In this document: piece by piece, positions 17,708 to 25,738 of the stretch
Layout: the number at the start of each line of letters is the position of its first letter
Position numbering within the stretch: position 1 is the first letter of the stretch
NCBI GenBank assembly: GCA_002869845.2
Contig: NEWS02000004.1
Location: 482,378 to 538,450, forward strand
Source: Nitrospira sp. CG24B
Lineage (GTDB): Bacteria > Nitrospirota > Nitrospiria > Nitrospirales > Nitrospiraceae
Reading direction: 5' to 3'
DNA length: 56,073 bases
The notes under the pieces: model-generated
What the model was told of the DNA's origin: nothing
What the model saw: the letters and a program-made list of their open reading frames with translations, nothing else
Databases searched by the model: none
Position numbers and translations under genes: made by a program

Positions 17708-18190
17708 GTGAAATGTACGTCGACCCGCTTTGGTTCATTCGAGGTTCGCAGTGAGAGTCTCATCACGTTTCCGTCGGGGGTCCTTGGGTTTCCTGAGCAG
17801 CACCGGTATGTGATGTTGGATCATGATACCGAGGCTCCCATCAAGTGGCTTCAATCGGTTGAAGAGCCAGAACTGGCCTTTGTTATTCTGGATCCAATCA
17901 CGTTTCATTCTGACTATCATGTTGAGGTGCCTGCCGATGCGTTGGTAGAGATCAAGGCGCAAGTGGGAGAAGAGTTAGCCTTTGCGGTGATCTTGACCAT
18001 TCCTTCAGATGATCCGGGTCGGATCACTGCGAATCTGCGAGGTCCGCTACTCATCAGTCACAAAACAAAACTGGGCAAGCAGCTGGTCCTTTCCGAGGAG
18101 TTTCCTACCAGACACCCGTTGTTTCCCGTCTCCGGTTCTCCATCGCCAGAACCCGCGTCGACTTCTCCCTCTGTTGAATGTAAAGCCTAG
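17708..18190 (+). CDS. fliW: Flagellar assembly factor FliW, CsrA antagonist
   Basis: FliW binds CsrA and frees flagellin mRNA; when flagellin accumulates it binds FliW instead. This partner switch is best known from Bacillus subtilis. The 160-residue product has the family core: GVLGFPEQHRYVMLDHD near the N terminus, FVILDP and the DDPGRITANLRGPLLIS segment. I choose GTG 17708 because TGAGG, overlapping the csrA stop, is correctly spaced; a TTG at 17687 is the alternative. The gene ends the plus-strand run before a convergent minus-strand operon. Confidence 0.93.
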   Translation: MKCTSTRFGSFEVRSESLITFPSGVLGFPEQHRYVMLDHDTEAPIKWLQSVEEPELAFVILDPITFHSDYHVEVPADALVEIKAQVGEELAFAVILTIPSDDPGRITANLRGPLLISHKTKLGKQLVLSEEFPTRHPLFPVSGSPSPEPASTSPSVECKA

Positions 18191-18297
18191 CGGATGCATG
18201 TTGTGATCGTTTCGCTGCTCTAGTCGTGTACTAACATTCTGACATCGACCGTCCGACTTGAGGTAATCGCCTGCCGAAGCTCGGAGTGCCTCCCCTT

Positions 18298-18331
18298 AAA
18301 AAAAACAGATCCGCCGTTTCGGCTGGTCTGT
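18298..18331 (-). terminator. Intrinsic terminator of the kinase/HD-GYP operon
   Basis: Read on the minus strand, an 11-bp stem (ACAGA..GCCG with CGGC..TCTGT, one bulged base on each side, AAA loop) is followed by eight T. It stands about 60 bases after the stop of the minus-strand hybrid kinase. No T-run follows on the plus strand, so it does not serve fliW. Confidence 0.85.
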
Positions 18332-18390
18332 GGCGAGCGGGGTGTGTCCTCTCAGAAACACATATCTGCTATGAACAGTGTCGGGCTTGA

Positions 18391-21276
18391 TCAGGCAGCT
18401 GCCTGATTGATCGGTTGATAGCCCTGCCGGTAGGATTCAAGCACACGAATGAGTCGTGCAACTTCAACTTCGAGCTGCGCATAGACGGGAGGAGCGTCGT
18501 GGAGCACATTGAGGCGGCCAACGGCTTCGAGACGACCGGCGGTGAGTGCGACTTCGGAGGCGCAAAGGTTTCCGGCGGTGCCTTTGAACGTGTGTGCCAT
18601 TCGCTCGACTGTGACCGAGTCGGCATTGGCTAGCGCCGTTCTGATGTCGGCCAGCATGATCTGGTAGCGATCAAGAAACAGGCAGACGAGTTGAGCGAAT
18701 AATTCGCTGTCGCCACCGATGTTCTGGTACATTTTTGCAGGATCAAAGATCCCTCTGGTTGGGTCGGCTGTGGTAGGAATGAGTTTATGCTTGCCGGTCA
18801 CCACTGCATCCGGTGGCGTGGATATCCAGTGAGCGAGGGTATTCCGTAGTTCGTCTAGTTTGATCGGTTTGGCAAGATAATCATCCATTCCGATTGCCAA
18901 ACAGCGCTCGCGATCACCCTGCATTGCATTGGCGGTGACCGCAATGATCGGAATATGCGGAGTCGAGTGTGGTGACGTGTCTGAATGGTTGGGGCTTCCA
19001 GCGGGCAAGTCATGCGATGCCACCGCCGCTTCATTTTTGCGAATGCATTGAGTCGTCTCAAATCCATCCATAATAGGCATCTGACAATCCATTAGGATGG
19101 CGGCATAATCTCCCTTGGCGAGGGCAGTCAGTGCTTCTTGACCGTTTTCGACGACGTCTGGCTGGTAGCCCAGTTTTTCCATCATCCGTACGGCGAGCTT
19201 TTGATTGACGATGTTGTCTTCCACGATCAAGATGCGCCGATGTCGCACATTCTCCGCAACCGTATGCCGAGTGACGAGTTGAGGCACGACCGAGAGGGTT
19301 TGAGCCGTCTGTGGCTCTTGGCTCTTGGGCAGACCGAGAACAGTCCGTAGGCAGTCGCGTAATTCATCATGGCGGATGGGTTTCGGCAGGTAGCCCATCG
19401 CGCCCGCCTGACGGGCCTGTTCCGCATGGCCGCGCTGTAGCATTGACGTCATCACAACGAGACGAATGCTGGATCCAGCCGGGTGACTTTGCAGCTCTCG
19501 TGCAAGTTGCAACCCGTCCTTTCCGGGCATGATGACGTCCAAGATCGCGAGATCGTACGGCGTTCCCCGCTGCGCCGCCTCCGCGATGCGGTGCAAAGCC
19601 GATTCGGCATCTTCTGCAAGGTCGTCCACCATTCCCCAACCGGATACCAGATGGTGGAGGATCACGCGATTCGATTCATTGTCATCAACGATCAAGACAT
19701 GCTTTCCGGTGAGATCTCCGGTCGGGAGAATTGCACATGGAGAATCGACTTGTTTCTGGAGGCGCGCGGTGCACCAGAAGGTGCTCCCCTTTCCCTCGGT
19801 GCTGCGCACTCCGATCTGCCCACCCATTAATTCCACGAGTTGCTTTGATATGGACAGGCCAAGGCCGGTGCCGCCATATTTTCTGGTCGTGGAACTGTCC
19901 GCCTGCACAAACGGACGGAACAGTTTGTCTTGAGTGTTGGGATTGATTCCAATGCCGCTGTCCGTGACTTCGAAGCGAATGACGGTTGTGTCGAGGAGGT
20001 CTTCTTCGAGATAGGCCTGCAGGGTCACCTCGCCCTTGTCCGTAAACTTCACCGCGTTGGCAACCAGATTGGTGAGGATCTGACGTAGGCGGCCTGGGTC
20101 ACCTTTGAGTCCCGTCGGAACTGCGGCGTGTACCAGTCCGGTTAGCTCCAGCCCTTTCGTCTCTGCCCGCTCAGCGAATTGTGCCAACACCTGCTCCACT
20201 GTGGTTCTCAGATTGAAGTCGAGGCGTTCCAGTTCCAGCTTTCCTGCCTCAATCTTACTGCATTCGAGTACGTCGTTGATCAGCTGCAACAGTGCTTCGC
20301 CGCACTGCCGAATGGTCTCTGCGTAGGATTGTTGTTCGGACGTCAAGGACGTCTCCATCAACAGGCTTGTCATGCCGATCACCCCGTTCATGGGGGTGCG
20401 TAGTTCATGACTGACGGTTGCGAGAAATGCTGTCTTGACGCGTGCCGATTCCTTCGCCACCTCCAGGGCTTGGTCCAGGCAGCGGTTGCTCTGGAGAAGT
20501 TGGTCGGCGGAGAGTTGGAGCGCCTGCTGCGTCTTATGGACGCTCGTCATGTCGATGGCATAGCCACGCACGACGTCATGCGTGAGAACCGGGCAGAAGG
20601 TCCATGAAAAACTGGCTTCTGGAAGTACGACTGCGTCATCATGAAGCACATAGCCTGTGGTGAGACAGCGTTGCACGATGTCCGGAAGGCTACGCGGGGC
20701 GACGTTGGGAAATCCTTCGAGGCTGTATCCGAATTGAGTGAGCAGGGAGATCATCGCTGGATTGGCATACAGCAGGCTCATCTGCCGGTCCAGTTCGATC
20801 ATCGGTAAGGGACTTTCCTCAGCGATCGCGGCCAACCGATTGCAATCCTGCTCCAATTCTCGTTCATGAGACAAGTCTCGGATGCTGAGAATCAGTACGG
20901 CCTTCCCATTGAATGTACCGGGTGCGCAGGTCCATTCTACGGGAACGGGATGAGTTGCTTTCCGCAAGAGAAGATGATGCGTCACCGAAGTTGGACGGCG
21001 GCTTTTTAGTACTCCGTTCAGTCGTGCTGTAATAGTGGCGGTGTCGGATTGGGTGAGTATCGACCATAAGGATGGAAAGGAGCGGACCGTGGAGGAAGGA
21101 AATCGTGGCCCGAGCAACCGATGACTTTCCCGATTAGCGGCCAATACGGTGAGATCGGTATCAAGAATGACGATGGCCAGCGGAAGTCCTTCGAGAAGAT
21201 CGAAGCTTGCCGACACTGTAGGATGTGAAGCGGCAAGACGACGTTTGACGCGTTTGCGTCCAGATGATTTCATCAT
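18391..21276 (-). CDS. BarA-like hybrid histidine kinase (PAS-HK-REC-REC-Hpt)
   Basis: This 961-residue multi-step phosphorelay kinase has no evident membrane segment. Domains in order: two PAS-like sensors (about 25-135 and 145-245), HisKA with H290 in SHELRTPMNG, an ATPase domain with DSGIGI and GGTGLGLSI, REC1 (D580), REC2 (D730, VEDN start) and Hpt (H895 in AHTFKGTAGN). All phosphorelay residues are present. The start ATG overlaps the stop of the upstream HD-GYP gene by 4 bases, so the two are coupled. A BarA/GacS-type kinase beside csrA-fliW suggests input to Csr control, but no response-regulator partner or Csr small RNA is visible here. Confidence 0.95.
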   Translation of the reverse strand: MMKSSGRKRVKRRLAASHPTVSASFDLLEGLPLAIVILDTDLTVLAANRESHRLLGPRFPSSTVRSFPSLWSILTQSDTATITARLNGVLKSRRPTSVTHHLLLRKATHPVPVEWTCAPGTFNGKAVLILSIRDLSHERELEQDCNRLAAIAEESPLPMIELDRQMSLLYANPAMISLLTQFGYSLEGFPNVAPRSLPDIVQRCLTTGYVLHDDAVVLPEASFSWTFCPVLTHDVVRGYAIDMTSVHKTQQALQLSADQLLQSNRCLDQALEVAKESARVKTAFLATVSHELRTPMNGVIGMTSLLMETSLTSEQQSYAETIRQCGEALLQLINDVLECSKIEAGKLELERLDFNLRTTVEQVLAQFAERAETKGLELTGLVHAAVPTGLKGDPGRLRQILTNLVANAVKFTDKGEVTLQAYLEEDLLDTTVIRFEVTDSGIGINPNTQDKLFRPFVQADSSTTRKYGGTGLGLSISKQLVELMGGQIGVRSTEGKGSTFWCTARLQKQVDSPCAILPTGDLTGKHVLIVDDNESNRVILHHLVSGWGMVDDLAEDAESALHRIAEAAQRGTPYDLAILDVIMPGKDGLQLARELQSHPAGSSIRLVVMTSMLQRGHAEQARQAGAMGYLPKPIRHDELRDCLRTVLGLPKSQEPQTAQTLSVVPQLVTRHTVAENVRHRRILIVEDNIVNQKLAVRMMEKLGYQPDVVENGQEALTALAKGDYAAILMDCQMPIMDGFETTQCIRKNEAAVASHDLPAGSPNHSDTSPHSTPHIPIIAVTANAMQGDRERCLAIGMDDYLAKPIKLDELRNTLAHWISTPPDAVVTGKHKLIPTTADPTRGIFDPAKMYQNIGGDSELFAQLVCLFLDRYQIMLADIRTALANADSVTVERMAHTFKGTAGNLCASEVALTAGRLEAVGRLNVLHDAPPVYAQLEVEVARLIRVLESYRQGYQPINQAAA

Positions 21277-22532
21277 GCAGCTCGTGAAAGGCCTTGGTCG
21301 AGGTGTATGCCGATATTGACTCGTTCTTTGCTTGGATCTAGGACACGCAGCACCGTTCGGATCGTGTGGTCGGGAGATGGTGTCGCCAGGTCGATGTCAA
21401 TCGGCGTGGCATACGAACCTCCTTGCGGGTCGGTTGTGACTTTGACCAGGGGTTTGAGTCGTTGCTGAGGGTTGACTCCGATGACGACTGCCTGTTCGCC
21501 GGTATTGAGTCTGACGAGGCTTCCGACTGGGTAGACTCCAATGCTTCGAATCAGGAGTTCCACGAGAGATTTTTCAAATAGTCCTTGTTCTCCGGCCAAG
21601 AACAGTTGCCGGACGGCATCGTGTGGAATCATGGCCTGGCGTGTGCCGCGCCGACTCACCATGCCGTCATAAAAATCGACAATGCCGACGATCTGCGCCA
21701 GGTCAAAGATCTGATCGTTGCCTAACTTGGCTGGAAATCCACTTCCATTGGCGCGCTCATGATGCTCTCTGACGATGCGCAAGACGCCCTCATGCATGCC
21801 TGGTTGCTCGGAGAGGAGTGCGACGCCAAGTTTACAATGCTGTTCGAGCAGGGTCTTATCTTGTCCGCTACATTCCTCCCGCTTGCGAACAAGATTGCGC
21901 GGGAGGCGGACATATCCCGCGTCATGGAGTAACGCACCCATGCCGATCTGTTCTTGTGCTGTTTGATCCAACCCGCTTTCAACGGCCACCACGAGCGACA
22001 AGATGCAGGTGTCGAGTGCATGAGTCGTCAGTGAGCGGTCGAACTGTTTAATTTTCTGAATGGCGAGCTGAGTTGCCATTGTCGCACGGTTGTTAAGAAC
22101 CTGGCCCAACACCTGTGACACGATGGCTTTGGTTGCTTCGGGAGACGGAGGAATGCCACGCTCAAGATCTTCGAAAATTCGCTCAACCGCTTCTTGAGCC
22201 TGAGTGTAGATCACCGTGGCGGAATGATCCTCAGGTTTAGTCTCCGGCATATGTTCGGGTGTGCGATCTGGAGGAGCTGGGACATCGACGTTGGGAGGTT
22301 GCTGGCTTGCAAGGGGTTGTTTAGTCGCTGAGGGTTCCGATGGGAGGTCGGATCCTTTGCTGGTATCGATGCTCACCATCCTGATCCCATGTTGCTTCAT
22401 GAGTTGGATGGTCTGTTGATCTTTGATCAGGCGCTTGTGGGAGAGGAAGGGGGTTCGGTACCACGGGACATCCATCTCTGTGATAAACATGCCTGGAATC
22501 AGCTGCTCGATCGCGATACGTTTTATTGTCAT
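21273..22532 (-). CDS. HD-GYP domain protein, probable c-di-GMP phosphodiesterase
   Basis: HD-GYP proteins hydrolyse cyclic di-GMP. The 419-residue product has an N-terminal DUF3391-type domain (KRIAIEQLIPGMFITEMDV), a Pro-rich linker, and an HD-GYP domain from about residue 145. The metal-binding LLHDAGYVRLP and EHHERANGSGFP motifs are intact, with GFP replacing GYP, a tolerated change. A small beta-rich tail follows. It is first in a minus-strand pair with the hybrid kinase and has a predicted sigma-28 promoter. Low c-di-GMP generally favours swimming, so it may serve as a motility switch. Confidence 0.93.
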   Translation of the reverse strand: MTIKRIAIEQLIPGMFITEMDVPWYRTPFLSHKRLIKDQQTIQLMKQHGIRMVSIDTSKGSDLPSEPSATKQPLASQQPPNVDVPAPPDRTPEHMPETKPEDHSATVIYTQAQEAVERIFEDLERGIPPSPEATKAIVSQVLGQVLNNRATMATQLAIQKIKQFDRSLTTHALDTCILSLVVAVESGLDQTAQEQIGMGALLHDAGYVRLPRNLVRKREECSGQDKTLLEQHCKLGVALLSEQPGMHEGVLRIVREHHERANGSGFPAKLGNDQIFDLAQIVGIVDFYDGMVSRRGTRQAMIPHDAVRQLFLAGEQGLFEKSLVELLIRSIGVYPVGSLVRLNTGEQAVVIGVNPQQRLKPLVKVTTDPQGGSYATPIDIDLATPSPDHTIRTVLRVLDPSKERVNIGIHLDQGLSRAA

Positions 22533-22602
22533 AAGTCGGCGAACTCCTCGTCAGAGAAGGTTTCTAGTCGGACGTGGCGACAGAGGAAAGATCCCACGGG
22601 CA

Positions 22603-22630
22603 TTATCGGCGTGGCAGGTCTCGAACTTGA
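22603..22630 (-). promoter_or_regulatory. Predicted sigma-28 promoter of the HD-GYP/kinase pair
   Basis: On the minus strand: TCAAGTTC (22630-22623), N12, GCCGATAA (22610-22603). The -10 box is a perfect FliA match. It lies about 70 bases before the HD-GYP start and is divergent from a second such promoter at 22701-22728. Confidence 0.75.
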
Positions 22631-22700
22631 TCGTGGTTCCTGCACCATGCCGTATTGTGATTAGTTTGAAGTCACTGCTCACGGCCCAGTGCGCTGAGAC

Positions 22701-22728
22701 TCAAGATCGACTGATGACGTTCCGATAG
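22701..22728 (+). promoter_or_regulatory. Predicted sigma-28 promoter of the YcgR-like gene
   Basis: TCAAGATC-N12-TCCGATAG, about 50 bases before the PilZ-domain gene. It is divergent from the promoter at 22603-22630. Confidence 0.6.
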
Positions 22729-22778
22729 AGGTCATCAGAGTTGGCACATGTCGGGTGTATGGTGTTGGAGCGAGGGTT

Positions 22779-23501
22779 ATGAACGACATCGTAGTGTCCG
22801 TCCCCCCTGCAGCATCCTTTTTATCAGTCGGACTGGCGCTGAAACTGTCCTTCACGCGTGATCAGCAGAAGGTCATGTACGGCACGACGCTTCTTGGATG
22901 GAAGGATCATGCGTGGCTTGTCTGTGAATGGCCGCTTCAGCTCGGCTATGACCAGCAGATCGCCGCTGGCACCCCATGCACCGTTAGTTATTTGCATGAC
23001 GGGAAGTTGGTCGGGTATCGCAGTGACATACGTGAGTTGATTGCGCTGCCAGTTCCGTTGCTCTTTGTCGCCTACCCTAAAGCAGTCGAAGAGATGCATC
23101 TGCGGAAACATCTCCGTGTATCTGCCAACGAACCGACCTTGATGATGCGAGCGACTCATGACAATCCATCAGGATCCGCGCTGCCTACCACCGACTATTT
23201 CGGTGGTCTGTTAAAGGATCTCAGCGAGGGAGGGTGCAGTGTGCTCATGGTTCGCACACCAACCTGGCTTCGACCAGGCACGACAGTGCACATGGAGTTC
23301 GAATTACCGGGCTTGGGGCATATCACCAATCTGACTGGTATCGTGAAAAATGCCGATACGCGGCAGGGTGGGGAGAGCATCGGTATCGAGTTTCAATTCA
23401 ATCAGACGGAGTACATCGAATATCGCGGATGGGGTGGATCGGTTCGGCAGGCCCTAGAACAATGGACGGCGCAGAAATCCATGCCGTCATTTCCAGAGTA
23501 G
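22779..23501 (+). CDS. YcgR-like PilZ protein, candidate c-di-GMP flagellar brake
   Basis: YcgR-type proteins bind c-di-GMP and act on the motor to slow swimming. The 240-residue protein has an N-terminal YcgR-N-like beta domain (about 1-105), then a PilZ domain opening with RKHLRV (the RxxxR c-di-GMP motif) and containing DLSEGG (D/NxSxxG). Both binding motifs are intact. I use ATG 22779; a GTG at 22755 is possible. A predicted sigma-28 promoter lies upstream, so it would be made with the late flagellar genes. Confidence 0.85.
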   Translation: MNDIVVSVPPAASFLSVGLALKLSFTRDQQKVMYGTTLLGWKDHAWLVCEWPLQLGYDQQIAAGTPCTVSYLHDGKLVGYRSDIRELIALPVPLLFVAYPKAVEEMHLRKHLRVSANEPTLMMRATHDNPSGSALPTTDYFGGLLKDLSEGGCSVLMVRTPTWLRPGTTVHMEFELPGLGHITNLTGIVKNADTRQGGESIGIEFQFNQTEYIEYRGWGGSVRQALEQWTAQKSMPSFPE

Positions 23502-23650
23502 ACAGAGCTCGATCTCACTAATAATCCGAGATACAGTTACATAGGGCACTTTCTTCCCCTGATGCGCGGCAAAACTTGCCGTCGAAGGCCGCGTTCCTGA
23601 TTTAACCCTCCGATTTGACCCATATCCTCAAGCATTCACCGCGGTACGTC

Positions 23651-23666
23651 TGGCACACAACTTGAT
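23651..23666 (+). promoter_or_regulatory. Weak sigma-54-like site before the modification locus
   Basis: TGGCACACAACTTGAT has a perfect -24 box and correct spacing, but the -12 box reads TTGAT rather than TTGCT, losing a highly conserved C. A 6-bp hairpin (CGGCAA-AAC-TTGCCG, 23567-23581) lies just upstream. No other promoter is visible before the modification genes. Confidence 0.3.
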
Positions 23667-23693
23667 AGGTGGACGGTGAGAGGAGTGGCCCAC

Positions 23694-23858
23694 ATGCCCA
23701 TCAATCCCACTGTGTTGCGCGTCGATAGGGAGGTGTCGGTTCCACGGAAGCCTGTTTTCCAACACGCCATCGGGGATTGCAACCATCAAACCAGGATGCG
23801 CAGGAGTTCGGTTACGAGCCTGCTCCGGATGCTTCCGATGGCAAGAGGTGCACGATGA
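23694..23858 (+). CDS. Possible 54-residue leader protein before the radical SAM gene
   Basis: A short frame begins at an ATG with a strong GAGAGGAG ribosome-binding site and ends in an ATGA overlap with the radical SAM start at 23855. This arrangement is typical of translational coupling. The peptide is basic at its end and matches nothing I know. It could be a real small protein, a coupling leader, or chance. Confidence 0.35.
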   Translation: MPINPTVLRVDREVSVPRKPVFQHAIGDCNHQTRMRRSSVTSLLRMLPMARGAR

Positions 23859-25738
23859 ACGTGTTGCTGATACCCCCAACATACCGCTATACGACCCAGT
23901 ATCCGTCGTTTTTGGCACCATGCGACTTTGCAAGTGGATTTGCCTATATCGCGGCGAGCTTGAAGGCTGCTGGCCACCACGTGTTCGGATGCAACCCCAA
24001 CAACGCGCCGGGGTATCCTTCGGCGCTCGACATGATTCACGACAAGATCGCACGGGCGATTGCAGATACCAAGCCGGACCTAATTGGCCTCGGTGGCCTC
24101 TGTACCGATTTTCGGTTCCTCCATGACGCATTGCATATTATTCGCCATTATGCGCCATCCGTGCCAGTCATCATGGGGGGCTCGGTTATCACCTATGATC
24201 AGGAGTTCATTCATTCAACCCTCAAACCCAACTATTCACTGGCAGGAGAAGCCGATGACACTGTCGTGATGCTGGCGGATGCCCTCGAAGGGCGCGGCGC
24301 TCTCGAAGCCATCCCGAATCTCTGCTATCAGAAGGACGGACGGTTAACGTTTACAGAAAAGAATCTCAAATTCGGACGAGATTTAAACGAGCAGCCTTTC
24401 CCTGACTATTCGATGTTTGACATTGAGGGAATGCTGGAAGCTTCGATGGCTGCGCGCCCTCTATATCGCTTTTACCGCAAGGACCCTCGGATTATGCCGA
24501 TAGTAACGGCGCGGGAATGTCCATTCGCCTGCACATTCTGTCTGCATGGGCATGGGGGACGAGCGAAGTACCGAGCTCGTACCACGGAAAATGTCATGGA
24601 AGAGATCAAGCAACTCTATGACCGGTATCAGTTCAATATCCTCATTCTTCTTGATGAACTATTTGCCGTGAATAAGCAGAAGCTGGATGAATTTTGCCAA
24701 TCTCTGATTGAGTATCGTAGACGATACGGATGGGATTTTAATTGGATGTTTCAAACGCACGCGAATGCCAGGCTCAATCTTGAAAGCCTCATATTGGCCA
24801 AAGAGGCCGGCTGTTCATACTTTAGTTATGGTCTTGAAAGTGCCAGCAAGCGGGTGCTGAAGAGTATGAAGAAGGGTACGCAGCCTGAGCAGTATGCAGA
24901 AGCCATCGCGATGGCGGATCAAGCACAAATTGGATTCGGAGGCAACTTCATCTTCGGCGACCCGGCCGAAACGCCGGAGACCATTTCTGAAACCTTGACG
25001 TTTTACCGAGACCATTGCTCGGACATTCATTGTTTTATGAGCGGCATCCAACCGTATCCTGGCAGTGCCTTGTACGGCGTCTCTCAGGACATGGGTCTGA
25101 TACCAGACAAGTTGGTGTTCTACCAAACGATCGATCAGAAAGTGTTCAACATGACACAAATGCCCGATGCTCAATGGATTGGGTATTTGCGGGCCATTGT
25201 GGCGTTCGATAGTCTGCCGCTCTGTAAGACAGTGGATGTCACGCGTATCATCCGGCGCGCTCTGCAGAGTCGTATGACGGTGAATAGCGGCCGACAATTT
25301 TGGGAGCTATTTGCAGAGTGCCCGCACTGCAATAAACGCTTCTCATATATCGAATTGACGGAACCCGATCAAGTCCCCACGCACGGATTACAGATCATTA
25401 CGGGTTGCGAACATTGCTGCAAGCGCATTCGTCTCAATGTGCCGGTTGCAAAGGATAAAGGGCTGCTGCTACCGATTGAAACGGATCCACACGACGAGGC
25501 GCGGCCTATAGGTCAGTCTATGGGTGTGGCAAATAGCGGTGATGAGCTCCCTCAATTCCAGAATGCTTCTGAGGAAGTGCGAGCGTTCTTGGATCACATG
25601 GTCACCATGTGTGAACAGAAATCATACCACGCAGCCGTGGCGTACTATGATGCTCATCGAGGACAATTCCAATTCCACTCAGCCCTAGTCGAGTTTGATC
25701 GATTAGTCGGTAACCTGCGGCACAAGCTGGCAGCGTGA
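23855..25738 (+). CDS. B12-binding radical SAM enzyme of the flagellin-modification locus
   Basis: The protein joins an N-terminal cobalamin-binding-type domain (about 1-130, with MGGSVITYDQEF) to a radical SAM domain whose cluster motif CPFACTFC places the three cysteines at 222, 226 and 229. It ends in a two-CxxC zinc-ribbon-like segment and a helical tail. Class B radical SAM enzymes of this kind often methylate unactivated carbons. ATG 23855 is chosen for its AGAGGTG ribosome-binding site and because the MNVLLIPP start fits the family. The stop overlaps the next ATG by one base, so it is coupled to the giant glycosyltransferase. The substrate (sugar, lipid carrier or protein) is not known. 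Confidence 0.88.
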   Translation: MNVLLIPPTYRYTTQYPSFLAPCDFASGFAYIAASLKAAGHHVFGCNPNNAPGYPSALDMIHDKIARAIADTKPDLIGLGGLCTDFRFLHDALHIIRHYAPSVPVIMGGSVITYDQEFIHSTLKPNYSLAGEADDTVVMLADALEGRGALEAIPNLCYQKDGRLTFTEKNLKFGRDLNEQPFPDYSMFDIEGMLEASMAARPLYRFYRKDPRIMPIVTARECPFACTFCLHGHGGRAKYRARTTENVMEEIKQLYDRYQFNILILLDELFAVNKQKLDEFCQSLIEYRRRYGWDFNWMFQTHANARLNLESLILAKEAGCSYFSYGLESASKRVLKSMKKGTQPEQYAEAIAMADQAQIGFGGNFIFGDPAETPETISETLTFYRDHCSDIHCFMSGIQPYPGSALYGVSQDMGLIPDKLVFYQTIDQKVFNMTQMPDAQWIGYLRAIVAFDSLPLCKTVDVTRIIRRALQSRMTVNSGRQFWELFAECPHCNKRFSYIELTEPDQVPTHGLQIITGCEHCCKRIRLNVPVAKDKGLLLPIETDPHDEARPIGQSMGVANSGDELPQFQNASEEVRAFLDHMVTMCEQKSYHAAVAYYDAHRGQFQFHSALVEFDRLVGNLRHKLAA

